Counted from the first letter of the stretch, positions 1 through 11,456 are shown. The stretch: 64,000 nucleotides of DNA from Henricia sp. BOLD:AAB3569 (GCA_037783545.1 JBBELK010001083.1:388956-452955); one strand, 5' to 3'. Numbers and translations: made by a program. Notes: generated by a model not told the origin, from the sequence alone.

Positions 1-384
1 TATAAGTAACTTATCAACAAGACGACTTGAGATGGCAAGTATCCGTCCTTCCAAACGCGACATGTAACACCCGGGAGAGGTGAGACAAAACGAACGCGCG
101 TTCACGGAAAGTCCACGAAATCGGTCCACGGCGAACGCGAACAGTTCACGCGGGCGAAACGGTAACGGAAACAGTCCAAGATGACGAAGAACGAGCCGGA
201 AACAGGGGTAGAACTTCTCACAGGGCAATCTTCTCAAAACGAAATGGAAATCTTCTTCAAGTAGAGTCGGCCGATGGTCATCACGACAACAACATTCAGT
301 GGGCCGCCAGTGGTCTTCTCCCAGTCACTTTCCTCCGTAGTGAAGTGGAACTCACAAGGCTTAAAGGGCCAGCATAGACATCAT
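1..384. other. Unassigned leading sequence
   Basis: No gene or repeat recognised. The first 250 bases are richer in CG dinucleotides (several GAACGCG and TTCACG words) than the following DNA. The 62-codon open frame at 274-462 has no recognisable domain and runs into the 75-bp repeat, so I do not call it a gene. Confidence 0.5.
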
Positions 385-459
385 CTAATAAAATACAATG
401 AATGTTGTTCTGGTGATGGTCTTAGGCGTCTTAACTCAGTAACGGCAAGAGTTGGAATG
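385..459 (+). repeat. 75-bp direct repeat, left copy
   Basis: Identical by eye to 1637-1711. It begins CTAATAAAATAC and ends GAGTTGGAATG. The flanks differ on both sides, so the two copies bracket 1.18 kb of unrelated AT-rich DNA. Confidence 0.9.
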
Positions 460-1636
460 TAAATTAATACCATAAACTTATTAAAACTAATTATCGAAAA
501 TAACATAAAACAAATGAACTTAAACTTAAGTAAAAGTCTGACACAGTAAATGCCTCTTTAAACTTTGATTGGTATACATGTACCTTTAAGTGGAAATTCG
601 ATCAATTGACTTTCCAAAACAATTGAGAAAAGGTCAAACAGCCGAAAATGATATAAACATGTCAACACAGTCCATTACCCAGCCAGTGGTCTTAGCTAGC
701 AGCTAAACCGCAAACACAGTGGCTCGAAGCATGGTCGAAGTAAGCACATTGGCATGTGCGAAGGTCATGTACATGTATGCCAATCTGAAACCTGTTCCTT
801 ATAGCACAGTGTGAACGAGTATTATTTTAAACTATGAATGGGCTTACAACGTATTTCGAAACATTCAACTTGAAGATTAACCGAATTATCGGTAACAATT
901 ACAGTATGTGATCTTATAAGAAAACTAAGTTTCATCTTTGGAATTCTTCAAGTTTAAAGGCACGTTATTTCCTTAAATTCAATCCACGAATTAAATGACT
1001 TTCCAATTAATGTATGTCTAAAGAACTAAATGTCTATCTAATTAAAAGTGACACTCAACTTATTTAAATGTAAACATTATGTGTGTTTCAGCATAAAGAA
1101 ACTGTTCACTTGCGACGAACATAATGTTGCCTTATTATTAAACACTCAACTGATTTCCATTAAATGCTTATTAAATAAAATCAGCAATATCACCTATAAT
1201 CAGTGGTTAAAGCGATACGGTACGTATGTAGCCTAACTGCAATCTAATTCGTGATCATCGAGAATTCTAAATTATCATTATTAATATTAAAGGTGCACAA
1301 GATTCTTAATGAGAAATCACAAATCCATTCTCTGCAATGCTCACTATTGGTTTAGCTCATCTTAAAGTATTCAAGAATAATTTGTGTAACAATTCCTAAA
1401 TGTTGCGTGTACGTCCGATTAACACAAATTACTTGCAAATTATATCTCATGTATCGCACCATTAGTTCCAACGATTGTTGATGGAATAGACAGAATTTAT
1501 TAACCACAAGGGCCATAATGCTTCAATAATTTGATTGAACTGATTATACCTTGTCAAACCAATAAAACACTAAATAAGTAAACTAACGATTCTACAATTA
1601 ATGTATAAGGGTAAGATTCAGAAATTGTGAACTTAC
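460..1636. other. AT-rich stretch between the 75-bp repeats
   Basis: About 1.2 kb with no supported gene, long inverted repeat or copy elsewhere in the window. The short open frame at 1048-1236 shows no domain. It may be a single insertion between the two 75-bp repeats or the spacer of a tandem duplication. Confidence 0.4.
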
Positions 1637-1711
1637 CTAATAAAATACAATGAATGTTGTTCTGGTGATGGTCTTAGGCGTCTTAACTCAGTAACGGCAA
1701 GAGTTGGAATG
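1637..1711 (+). repeat. 75-bp direct repeat, right copy
   Basis: Exact match to 385-459. About 230 bases of unassigned sequence follow before the first duplicated unit begins near 1945. Confidence 0.9.
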
Positions 1712-1944
1712 GCCTCACCCTCACCAGAACAAACACCAGCTACCAAACATCTTGAATATCCATTACGGTCATTCGGGGTGCCAAGAAACAAGGGAGTTTG
1801 CGGTTAGCCGTGAAGGCTGGTCCAGTGGATTATCGACCCATTTCAGAAGTTTCCTTGAGAAGGGCAAACTTTGAGAAAATAGACTTGACTTAGTCTCATC
1901 ATGTCACTGCCCCAAAGGCGAATTTTGGGGGTGGTGACACTCGG

Positions 1945-2342
1945 CATTGGTAAAAATGGTTCAGTACTACATGTATAGTGCTATATACTACTACGTGTAG
2001 TACGATTCGCATGTCGCCACCTAAGTCTGAAATAAATGACAAAATGTATAGATTTCTTTTGTTTACTTAAAATGACACATCAAGCATCATTCAACTGGGG
2101 ATTTAATGGGAAAACCTAATTTGAGGAGTGAGAAAAATGTGAGATGTGTGGCCTATCTAATATATTTCGTACATAAGGTCTGAAGCCATGGTCAACTTGT
2201 CCATCCTTTCCCGATTTACTAAAAAGACATTTTCGCTTGGACCCCCCTCCCCCCTGTACGCATGGTGTACGCAATGTCAACCCCCCCCCCCCCCCCCCCC
2301 CCCCCTCCTCCCTCTCCGTGCGTACGTACTTTATGGACGGCC
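1945..2342 (+). mobile_element. TE-F, left-truncated copy
   Basis: Matches the interior and right end of the complete TE-F at 25706-26277. The right TIR, TGCGTACGTACTTTATGGAC, lies at 2319-2338. The left TIR is missing. A run of about 25 C residues starts near 2281, next to GTACGCATGG words, as in the other copies. Proline- and glycine-rich open frames here are translations of the poly-C tract. Confidence 0.7.
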
Positions 2343-3214
2343 CCAATATTACATGCGTATATGTGTGCTCGGAAACAGCCTCTGATGTTTTTAGCTGTGA
2401 CAGACAACACTACACAGTTTCATCAGGCCAACTTTGTTTAATTATATTTATTGCAGACAGAAAGAAAATGCCGTAACATATGGTACGATGGCTTGTATTC
2501 CAGTGTCTTGTCAAAATACGATCTATTTCGCGCCTCAACAATGTTTTCACTTTATCTGAAACTGAAATTGTCATACACAGATGTTTGAGTAGTTGTCAGA
2601 TATGATTACCTTGGCACTTTACTGCAGGCCAAATGGCATGTTTAGAAAATTAGCTCCAACGCAGCAAATAGAAGATCCTATCATGTTTCAGACCGTTGTT
2701 TTTCTCTTGTACTGTCAAAAACATGCAGTTAACTTACTAAAGTAAATTACTGGTAGCCAGCTAAATCACGTCCAGCTGGAGCCATCCATACTTCGCCAGC
2801 CGTTCTCGAGTGTTCTTCATCCACTCCGATCCCCACTAAACGGGGAGATATAATCTTAAGCCCATAGCAGGACGAGGAGCCGTTCAGCAGTGTCTTGAAC
2901 TGTTCAAAACACTCGAGAGGAAGGCCGAAAAACCTAAATCAAAGATGTTCAGAACGAGAAGAAGTCAGGAGTCCAACACGAAATGGAAAACAGTTTGATA
3001 GATCGTGAGATAGATTTGACAAGACAATAATATCCACCCTGAAAAAAATGTATGAAATGCATTTTAGAAGAAAACAAGCTGTCGGTCCATTATGTTACGA
3101 TATTTTCATTTTGTCTGCATTGGGGAAAGTTTTACTGATAAAACTATACAGTCAGTTAAGAACAATCAGTGAGGAACAACTGCACTATACCGTGATTCGA
3201 GACCACCATGCAGT

Positions 3215-3287
3215 TGACTTCACAGCTCAATTAGTATACAGACGTACATTAAGCAGAAGATCCGCGGTTCGAATCCCGGTGGAGCTA
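3215..3287 (+). repeat. Degenerate tRNA-like sequence (SINE head or tRNA pseudogene)
   Basis: Third, most decayed copy of the tRNA-like block at 23377 and 42385. The B-box-like GGTTCGAATCC is intact, but the D-arm region is altered and the acceptor halves (GACTTCA and TGGAGCT) pair poorly. Confidence 0.55.
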
Positions 3288-3481
3288 AGTTGCTTTTCAC
3301 TGCATCCAGATTTCTCAAACTCGATCATGGACATTATTTTGTCCACATTTGTAATTAATTCACCTCGGCGCGCGCGCGGCGGTCCCTGGGTTGTAATCCC
3401 TTATATAACATTTTATTTAAAAAAAAAACATTGCTGTGACTAAAATTTATGGGCGATCACACGCTCGACAGCACCTCCCCA

Positions 3482-3506
3482 CCCCCAACCCCCCCCCCCC
3501 CCCCTC
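3482..3506 (+). repeat. Poly-C tract
   Basis: C-homopolymer broken by single T or A residues, one of several in the window (2281, 25750, 25806, 45149, 45204, 61568, 61826, 63382). Such runs are prone to length error in sequencing and assembly. Confidence 0.9.
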
Positions 3507-5174
3507 CCATTCTAAATGGTCTAGCGACGCCACTGCTTTTAGTCGGTTTTTGTTTGAGGAAAAAATTTGGGTAACTGCAATGGGCTTTAAGAACAACATA
3601 ATAGGCCGTTGTTAAGTACATGTATAGGCCTACTTATCTAAAATACTAATCCAACATCTGCGTGTAACATTTTGTATGCGCTCATATTTACACAGCAACA
3701 GGCAACAGCGAGTTGAGTTCCTTTCTCTTTCGAATGAGTGCTCTGTGATTTTTAAGTGCGCTGCACAACGTACTGGACCTACAGCTTTAAATCCCAACCG
3801 AAGAACGGAACAAGTTTAGTTACGCACTTTGCGCAATAGCGCAGGTACTAGCAGGAGTCTGAAGATCACAGCCGAAGACGCCCACCCCCTCAAAGTTTGG
3901 GATACAGCCCATAAACTACAGTAACTCGATCGTTGCCACGTGGCAATAATGGAGTGGGTTGCAATCAATATCATGTAATAAGACTACGCATATACCTTAT
4001 ATCTGGAATCTAACGGAAAACATGAGCTGTCAAACCTTGTCGACCATGTCGCGCCAATGTCTCCATCCATTATCTTCACGTTCCTCAACAGTTTGTTATG
4101 TCCACGAAGAATAAGCGAGATTATTCTAGTAATTTCTATAGTGACTAAAATTTGTTAATAGACCTACTTCTTTGCTCTGCAGTTTGCCGGAATTTTTCAT
4201 GACATTCCATAGACTTGTGTTTACTATATACATTTCTCAGAAAACCTGCTTAGAAGCTAATTTGAATATTCATGAGACTATGTCATTGGAGAGCAGCCAA
4301 TAGCACGAGAGCTTATTGTTGCGGTATGATGTAATGTATAGTACAGTCTATTTTTGGTAGCTGGGGAAATTCCCTTGTATTGCTTTTTTTCTGAGAAGAG
4401 TTAAGACTCGGAGTTTCTAGATTTTTCTTTGGAAAATTACATAATCTTTCAAGAGTATGTAAAGTGGGCACTTAAATAGTATTGTCGGCACTTAATGTTT
4501 AGAAGGAGGACGTTGTTGTGATTATTATCGACGCGGGATTTGTCGACGGCGTTTTGATTGAGCCTTCAACGAAAGGATTTTCTGTCCACGTGTGCCGGAC
4601 GTTACCCGTGTATTGTTTCTTCGTGCATGCGATCCGTTGTTTCTTGAGAGAAAAAGACCGTGTTAATCTTGGCTAAGGAGTGCTCATCGCTGGATTTTCT
4701 CGGGACAGAGACTTAAAGAGCAGTTCGTCTTGTTGTCGTCTCGTCGTGGCCGGGAACTTTTCTCAGCATATTGCAGCGCCAAGAATCGTGATCGTCAACT
4801 TTTGTGCGTGGAGCCGCCGTTCTTCTAAGCCGTCAAGTCCTCACCTTAGTTTTCGTAAGATCTTGTCTTTATATTTCGTATAAGATCTTTCTTTAAGTGC
4901 TCACAACAAATTAACCTTACTTAATCACTGTGCATTTATTTTTGATTCTCGGATCATAACATAAATCATTGTTTCTTTGTTCTTACATCATAGTGTGATC
5001 TTGTTTGACTCCTTTGTTGCGTTTGGCGAGTTTCAATTTGTTTTTCTTGTTATAGTCTGGAACTTTCCGGACCGTAACAACTTGGCTAGTATCCACCAGG
5101 AACTAATAAAAATCGGTCCAGAATTAGCTTGTCGTTGCCGTCTGTAGATCGCTGCTTGAAGAGTCGTTTAGAAC

Positions 5175-5190
5175 TATAAACAGCTATAAG
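5175..5190 (+). promoter_or_regulatory. Possible TATA boxes upstream of the first exon-like block
   Basis: TATAAA at 5175-5180 and TATAAG at 5185-5190 lie 55-70 bases before the ATG at 5245. A start site around 5210-5220 would give a leader of about 30 bases. Same arrangement near 30820 and 50345. Inference from motif and spacing only. Confidence 0.35.
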
Positions 5191-5244
5191 AATCCTCACA
5201 TTTACACACTGTTCAACACATTCTGATCAACAACCAAGTATGCA

Positions 5245-5269
5245 ATGTCTTTGCTGCTTGTCGCTTTGG
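5245..5269 (+). pseudogene. Signal-peptide-like first exon, copy 1
   Basis: ATG at 5245 opens eight codons reading MSLLLVAL plus one base, followed directly by the splice donor GTAAGC at 5270. The start of a hydrophobic leader ending at a donor is the usual first-exon layout of a small secreted protein gene. In the inverted relative at 19873-19906 the frame begins four codons earlier with an ATG; here that codon is AAG, so this copy may have lost its original start. No second exon in a compatible phase was found downstream, so it may be a detached exon or chance. Confidence 0.35.
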
Positions 5270-5597
5270 GTAAGCATAGGTTAAAAACTTGATTCATTCA
5301 AATTCATATCCGGTTAAAGGTACACACCGGCCTACTGTTTACATGATTTAGTGATGTAGCAGCATTGACAATACTTTTTTGGTGGTCGTTGTGAAAAAAT
5401 ATCATCAAAATATCCCGTAATTTACTAAAGAAGTGCAAAATTAACAAAAACGGTCAAAAGACGGGTTATACGCTTTACCAGCCGTTGCAACTACGCGCGT
5501 ACCTCACGACTTTGTCACAAACGATTCGCTCTTCTCCTGCTCAGGATATCTCAAATTTTCTGCTCACGATTTTACTGGACAGCTTGACGACCGAATA

Positions 5598-5829
5598 GAA
5601 AATGGAGTTTTATTCGTTGGTAACGCCCCTCACTATAGACAAATTGCAATACCTTTGTTAACCTAATTTATGCCTGGCATTGTTCGCATACTCTGTAGTC
5701 AGTATACAGGTCACTGCGCTTACTGAAGCATGTTCACATAAAACCCAGTGCATTCCCCGAGCCTTCATTTCAGGTCTACCGTTCCACTGCTAACTACCCA
5801 TTGAGATTTGCTTAACTTCACGTTAAGTT
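5598..5829 (+). repeat. 232-bp repeat L1
   Basis: Matches 6371-6602 over its full length without indels by eye, and 6790-7020 as a clearly diverged third copy. Confidence 0.9.
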
Positions 5830-5981
5830 CACCGCGCACCACTTGCTAGCATTGCTTCTATTTTACCCACTATGTCCGTTCATCATGAAGGCTCTTTTAG
5901 CATTCAACAGTAATTCAATCAATTTAAAAACATATCTGCACCTAATGCTCCCGAAGACAAGTCGTCCGGGAAAGAGATTAA

Positions 5982-6212
5982 CGTGAAGCTGGCTGGTTTA
6001 CTGCTCAATACAAGGATATAAAGCCAAGAGCAGACAGCGGAGCAACGGAAAGATTAGAGATCGCTAAAGACGCCCAACTCAAGGAGCTGGAGGGAAGAAA
6101 GAAACGCAAGCGAGCAATCCCCCAACCGTCACCGACAAGATGGTTCAAAGAACAAAACTGGTCGTTACGATACTCTTTTTCGAGGTCTGTACAACAACCA
6201 CTGCACATATAA
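5982..6212 (+). CDS. Open frame of 76 codons without ATG
   Basis: Between repeats L1 and R1. The frame opens after TAA at 5979 and ends at TAA at 6210. The middle is rich in charged residues, including the basic stretch GRKKRKR, and is followed by WFKEQNW. AATAAA at 6268 lies downstream on the same strand, inside R1. It has no ATG, so it could be an internal exon or remnant of an element gene. No family recognised. The 84-codon open frame on the opposite strand (6005-6259) looks like its shadow. Confidence 0.2.
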   Translation, partial: REAGWFTAQYKDIKPRADSGATERLEIAKDAQLKELEGRKKRKRAIPQPSPTRWFKEQNWSLRYSFSRSVQQPLHI

Positions 6213-6234
6213 CCTTTGTTTTGTTTCAAAATGT

Positions 6235-6374
6235 CATCCGAACACAGACACCATCCCATGCTGTATTAATAAATTACTTAAAACCAAGTACTTATTGTTT
6301 TTGTCTTTATTGAGGTAGTTGGTTTAGAATGAAACTGCTTTTCGTTCGTATGAGCAAAGCGAAGCAGAACGAAA
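6235..6374 (+). repeat. 140-bp repeat R1
   Basis: Matches 11317-11456 without indels by eye. It contains AATAAA near its start and a short hairpin near its end (TTTCGTTC with GAACGAAA). It abuts repeat L2, giving the head-to-tail junction. Confidence 0.9.
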
Positions 6375-6602
6375 ATGGAGTTTTATTCGTTGGTAACGCC
6401 CCTCACTATAGACAAATTGCAATACCTTTGTTAACCTAATTTATGCCTGGCATTGTTCGCATACTCTGTAGTCAGTATACAGGTCACTGCGCTTACTGAA
6501 GCATGTTCACATAAAACCCAGTGCATTCCCCGAGCCTTCATTTCAGGTCTACCGTTCCACTGCTAACTACCCATTGAGATTTGCTTAACTTCACGTTAAG
6601 TT
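6371..6602 (+). repeat. 232-bp repeat L2
   Basis: Second copy of L1, joined directly to R1 with a four-base overlap (GAAA). Confidence 0.9.
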
Positions 6603-6789
6603 TCCACGTATTTTCCGTCCAAATTTCTTTTTTATTCACAGGCCTCCTATGAGCTTTAACTGGTAAGATGCCCGGACTGTGACTGCCTTTTGCCGCGTTA
6701 TAGGGAATTCGAAATCCGTGACGTCATCGCGCGTGCACTGTGGGTACACTATACTGCTCAGTTTTACAACGCATTCTTGCCGTTTCTGA

Positions 6790-7020
6790 AGTTGCGGATC
6801 AATTTAGCTTTATCCGTTGGTAACATCTCACTATAGACGAAATCCTCTACCTTTGTTAACCTAATTCACGCCTTGCATTGTCTGCATACTCTGTAGTCGG
6901 CATTCAGGTCTTTACGCTCACTAAAGTATGTTCACATAAAACCTTGTGTATTCTACGAGCCTTCAGTTTGAGGCATACCTATTCCACTGGTAACTATACC
7001 CATTGACATTTGTTTAAAGG
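6790..7020 (+). repeat. Diverged third copy of the 232-bp repeat
   Basis: Same order of words as L1 (CCGTTGGTAAC, CACTATAGAC, CTTTGTTAACCTAATT, ACTCTGTAGTC) with many substitutions and small indels, hence much older than the L1/L2 pair. Confidence 0.75.
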
Positions 7021-8270
7021 ACGTGTTAAATAAGGTTTTTATTAAATATAATTATAGTACAGGGTGTGTTTTACACATTACGATCAATTTCACAAAAAAA
7101 AAAAAGAAAAAAAAAAAAAAGACACACAATAACAGAGGAAATATCCATTGACTTGTGTACAAAATTGTCATTTTCGGTGAATTCTTGGTGTTATGATCTG
7201 TAACAGTTTACCGAGTTTGTTTAGTATGTCAGTTGCAACAATCCCAACAAGTTTGTTTGGGTCAGAAATGGATCAGTAGGCTACTGCTACTGTTTGAAAT
7301 GTGATGTTCTTTGTTTGTTTGTTTGTTTGTTTTTTAAACTGTGGTTTCTCTCTATGACTAGCAATAAGGAGCGCCCTCGTATGTCAAGCAAATTTCGTCG
7401 AGTGTGTAGTCTTTATTATATAGGCGTGAATATGTGCTATTACACATATATAATATAGGTACTCTTCCATTTTAATTAGCGCAAAACAAGATATAGCGTG
7501 TTGAACTAAGACTAATCAGACTTTAATAATTCTTTGCTGGCGCAATCTGTCACTGTGAGGGCGCTTCATAGTTAATCGCATCTTCGAGCTCTCTTGTATT
7601 CAGTCACATACACATGTACATGTACACGATTTCGCGGGAAACGGCTAATTTATAATATGCTTATCTCGGCTACCGATTGCTCTGTTTATGCAATAAAAGT
7701 AGTTTTTGGAATTTACAGGCAATTATCTGTAATGTGAAATGACGTATTCAACGACATTTTAATTTTTCCCCCAAGTCCTATTAGTCACAGGATATCCCGG
7801 TACAGTTTCGAGCAGAGTCCCACCCACTCTACCCTTCAGCTACACTTCATTCCATCCCAGGACAGCTGAAAACAATACTCCCAGCATTTGCCGGCCCATC
7901 TTGATCTGGTGTAGTCCCAACTAAGATCAGCGAGCCTGATACAGCACGAGGGTACTGCAACTCGGGCATCATTCAGGATGAACATAAGTGAGATGACGTC
8001 ATAAAGGTGCGATGTAATTATGAAGAATGTACCAGTAGCCAATAGTGTGATACTGTGAAAGTGTAAGAAAAATTAATAGCCCATGCTCTGTTCTGGGAAG
8101 AATTGGTGCATATGGTTATCAGTTATCAAGGAAGGAAATCAAGTTCCTTTCGTTGCTTTCTCTCTCCCATCGTAATTGTAAACAAGTTTGCATTGTCAGA
8201 GAAATCCTTTGTTAGAATCTATACAAAAATTGTTCAATTCCAATATACTATTCGCATATCGCATAGCCTA
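7021..8270. other. Interior of the insertion: poly-A, (GTTT)n and unassigned DNA
   Basis: A-rich tract near 7088-7121 and a (GTTT)n microsatellite at 7310-7335. The rest has no recognised gene. The open frames at 7836-8042 (minus) and 8103-8294 (plus) show no domain. Confidence 0.5.
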
Positions 8271-8271
8271 T

Positions 8272-8540
8272 GGGCAAAAGACGCCTTATACTAAATGTGA
8301 GTGATCTCGACCCTTCGTTTTCAACATGCATTTCAACTACAGAAATGGAAGAAACGTCTTCAGTTCTTTTCACAGAACGCACAATTATCGTTTATATATT
8401 TCTATACCAATCCTCGGGCAAAGATGCCTTATATTAGATTTTAGTAATCTCGACCCTTCCTTTTTAACATGCAATTTAACTACAGACGTGAAGAAACGTC
8501 TTCAGTTATTTCATAAAACGCACAATATATATCTAAAATA
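8272..8540 (+). repeat. Diverged tandem duplication, period about 144 bp
   Basis: Copy 1 starts GGGCAAAAGACGCCTTATA at 8272 and copy 2 GGGCAAAGATGCCTTATA at 8416. Both continue with ATCTCGACCCTTC, ACATGCA, AACTACAGA and GAAACGTCTTCAGTT in the same order. The two open frames here are by-products of the repeat. Confidence 0.75.
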
Positions 8541-9400
8541 GGGTTATCATCGTACAAATGTCGCACTCGACTATCGAAGATACCTCGGATTCACATGGGT
8601 CAATTAAATGAACATTCTCCCTTATTTGGCTTCTCGTCTGCGCCCTTGCTCTTTACTATAATAATGATGAAACGGCTCCTTCTCCACTGTCGATCGTGTG
8701 ACATTCTTATTGCCAAATCTAGACGATGGGTTTGTGTGTTGTACAAGCTTTAGATACTGATACAAGGATTCATTTGGTCTATAGAAGTACGAAAGATGCA
8801 TAAAACCTTGAATGAACGGGATTTGGTAAGCACACTGATTGACCTTAGTGATGGATGGATGAAATCTCGAGAATGGTTCTTTTATTGATAAATTATGGGA
8901 ACTTTTACGTATAGACTGTTTTGCTAGTTTAATTAATACAAGATAATTGACTCTTGATTAGCCCTAACACTATTCAACCCTCCAGAATAAATAATGTTAC
9001 ATACACCCTGGGGAGTTATAGACACGTTTGCTAACTTCAGATTGTGACATATCTTAAGGGGCTGCCTATTACGTTCCCTATTTTTTAGACATAGCGGGAT
9101 GGCTCGGTTGAAAGCATGTCACTTTAATATTACCTGATCAAACCGGTTTATCCAATTTTCTCCCAGGTCCAAAACAGACACTTTTCCGGACGGCTGTAAT
9201 CTGGTAATTTAAAAGCAATTTTAGCCAAAAACAAATGACTACTGTCTAATTCAAATCCCAAAGAAAGTAGCCTATATAGAACGATGCGTTTTTAGACTTT
9301 CATTTTAAGCTCTTGTCATATTATCCAAGCCAAAGGTGACATAAGCCTATTATGAGCTACATAATAGCTGTCGTGATTCGTTATTAGATAATAATAATAA
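8541..9400. other. Unassigned interior of the insertion
   Basis: About 860 bp of AT-rich DNA with no ORF of note, no inverted repeat and no copy elsewhere in the window. Confidence 0.4.
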
Positions 9401-9715
9401 TGATTAGATTTGTATAACGCACATATCCACCCTGCAGGGTGCTCAAGGCGCTGTTACCATTATTACCGATGCCATCAGGGAATCACCAGAACCATTTCGC
9501 TTCAACTAGGTGGCTGCTGGTCAGACGCACAACCCTATCAGCAGTTAGATTGTGGCATTCCCCTTAACAGCTTCCCATATATCGCTTGGGTTGACGAGGC
9601 AACTGGGATTAACTGCCCTGCCCAGGGACACAGACACGTTGGTCGAAGTGGGGCTCGAACCTAGGTACATGTACTCCAAACGCTTATACGGTCTCCACAG
9701 TACGCGGTCATGAGA
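9401..9715 (-). mobile_element. tRNA-derived SINE with L2/CR1-like tail
   Basis: On the minus strand it reads a tRNA-like head containing GGTTCGAGCCCC, then CCCTGGGCAGGGCAGTTAAT in the body, and a 3' end with CGTTATACAAATCTAATCATT followed by ATT repeats. That tail resembles the conserved 3' end of L2/CR1-mobilised SINEs. Short open frames across it (9410-9664 plus, 9545-9835 minus) are not genes. Confidence 0.65.
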
Positions 9716-11316
9716 CTTGAATTCAAGCATCCGCATTTGGCTAAGAGAGAAATAACCAGAGAACAGATAATGCCCAAAAAAAAAAAAAAAAGACACATTC
9801 CTGCTTAAATATATTAAAATCCCTTGCAAATACATTGAAAATTAATATTACGACTTGGAATTCATATCCTATATCTTTTATTTCTTTCAGAGACACTCGT
9901 GCAGTGACTGTATGCTCTGTGATTCTTCGATTGCTGTTTTCCTGGGAAATTGGGTAAACAAGTACAGAGGAATATGTATGTTAAAAAAGAGAAAACCATT
10001 GCTAGTTGGTCAGTATAATGAATTAGAGCCGGACAAAACAAAACCAAAAAAAAAAAAAAAATCCGAGGAGCCTGGAGGGCTACAGTTTTCAAAACTAGAC
10101 TGGATTGAAACCGGACGGATAATCCGAAGAGCCTGGAGGGCTACAGGGTTTTATGTATGGTACTCTATCCTTAAGGTCCAACCTATTTATGCAGAACATA
10201 GGTTTTATTGTTCTTATTCCTTTGTATTCTGATAATTATCAACAAATATTGGCCTTATTAGGCCTAATCCAAATAAACGTCTCCGTTTGTCCGTAATTTC
10301 CACAAATCTTAAGTTCCCTGAAGCTTGTTTTTTTTATTTTTTTTTTATATATTTTTTTTTTTACATTAGAGCTACAATTCCATTTAACGCTGTTTAAAGT
10401 CTAGATTAGTTCACTGAGGTTCATTTGCAGTGACATCAACATGTTGCAAATAAGTGATCGCCCTTTAAGACCACTCACTCGCTCTGTAATAATACCTGTG
10501 TACTTCAATAATAATTCTTTTAATCAAAAAGCAAATTTGATTTCAATACGCATGATCTTATTTTACATTGAATATCGGTTTGTGTCTAGATATACTTCAC
10601 TGTAGTTCCTTGCAAATATGCCAGTTGCAATAATTGCATTATGCTTTATAATATTTTATTGATGATTATTCTTTCAAACAATTTTAATCCCAATATGCAT
10701 TCGCATAATTGTGCTAATACAATTGTCTCAATGTCCGAAGAGCCTGAAGGTTGTTTATACAGAAATTAATACATGTACATGAGTTCATACCACGTATAAT
10801 TAACTATTATCAGAATAACTCATTCACTTTCTATAATTATATGACATGAATGTCTTGAGCTCACTCAGTTGAGGACTAACTGTTTGGTTTTAGAGGGAAG
10901 CGAGTAACCTTTACTTTGATTATACTTATTACAAGATGTATTTCTTTTTGTTTCATTTAAACTGAGATCTTCTCGCAAAGAAACCAATTCAGGCACCTCG
11001 GTAAACAATCCAGGTAATGGGACAATGAACAAGGGAGTGCACTCTCTTTTGGTATCCTAGGATGCACCCACGTTTCCTCCTCAATCAGAAAAAAAGGGGG
11101 TTTTTCGTGGCCTCCGAGTGCCTGTAGCTTTGCTGCATGGACTGATACCGAAAGCCTTGCCACGTTCCTGGAGAGATTACCGTTCTAAATCTTCGAACGT
11201 GATTTTGCCTAATATCATATAATTATAGTTCATTGAAATTTTGCGATATGCGTTCTGATTATGGTGTAAATATAGTTAATTTTGTTATCAACAAAAAGTG
11301 TTGTAAGGGTAGTTGG
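9716..11316. other. Unassigned interior with A/T homopolymers and a 26-bp direct repeat
   Basis: A-runs at about 9777-9792 and 10046-10061 and T-runs at 10327-10362. A 26-base word around GAGCCTGGAGGGCTACAG occurs near 10061 and, with one change, near 10120; a weaker relative lies near 10732. The open frames in 9855-10232 cross these tracts and have no domain. Confidence 0.5.
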
Positions 11317-11456
11317 CATCCGAACACAGACACCATCCCATGCTGTATTAATAAATTACTTAAAACCAAGTACTTATTGTTTTTGTCTTTATTGAGGTAG
11401 TTGGTTTAGAATGAAACTGCTTTTCGTTCGTATGAGCAAAGCGAAGCAGAACGAAA
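11317..11456 (+). repeat. 140-bp repeat R2
   Basis: Right end of the insertion, matching R1 at 6235-6374. Module B resumes at 11457 with TTTCCGTTTTCTTTTGAGG, as at 31240. Confidence 0.9.

Larger units (their letters stand above)
4207..5597 (+). repeat. Module A, copy 1
   Basis: About 1.4 kb repeated at 29694-31236 and 49234-50758, with a 170-bp inverted piece at 19867-20035. It contains TATA-like boxes, a short leader and a signal-peptide-like first exon (5245-5269). This copy holds the empty site TTGGCTAAGGAG near 4670, where units 2 and 3 carry a MITE-A. The 67-codon open frame at 4680-4883 is repeated in the other copies but shows no domain. Confidence 0.85.
5598..11456. mobile_element. 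5.86-kb insertion with split direct repeats (DIRS/Ngaro-like layout)
   Basis: Present only in unit 1; unit 2 has the uninterrupted site near 31236 (GAATAGGAATTTCC). The insert starts with a 232-bp repeat (L1, 5598-5829), has a 140-bp repeat (R1, 6235-6374) joined head-to-tail to a second 232-bp copy (L2, 6371-6602), and ends with a second 140-bp copy (R2, 11317-11456). Only two or three A residues are shared at the junctions and there is no target duplication. This A1/B1A2/B2 order and lack of duplication are known for PAT/Ngaro-type tyrosine-recombinase retroelements. No reverse transcriptase or recombinase ORF is visible, so it would be non-autonomous or decayed. Alternative: a tandem pair of one element, the first internally deleted. 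Confidence 0.5.

Noticed and set aside
2116-2476. Proline- and glycine-rich open frames at 2116-2476, 25675-25873, 45126-45320, 61397-61670 and 63304-63507
   Set aside because: They are translations of poly-C/poly-G tracts and have no domains or coherent codon use.
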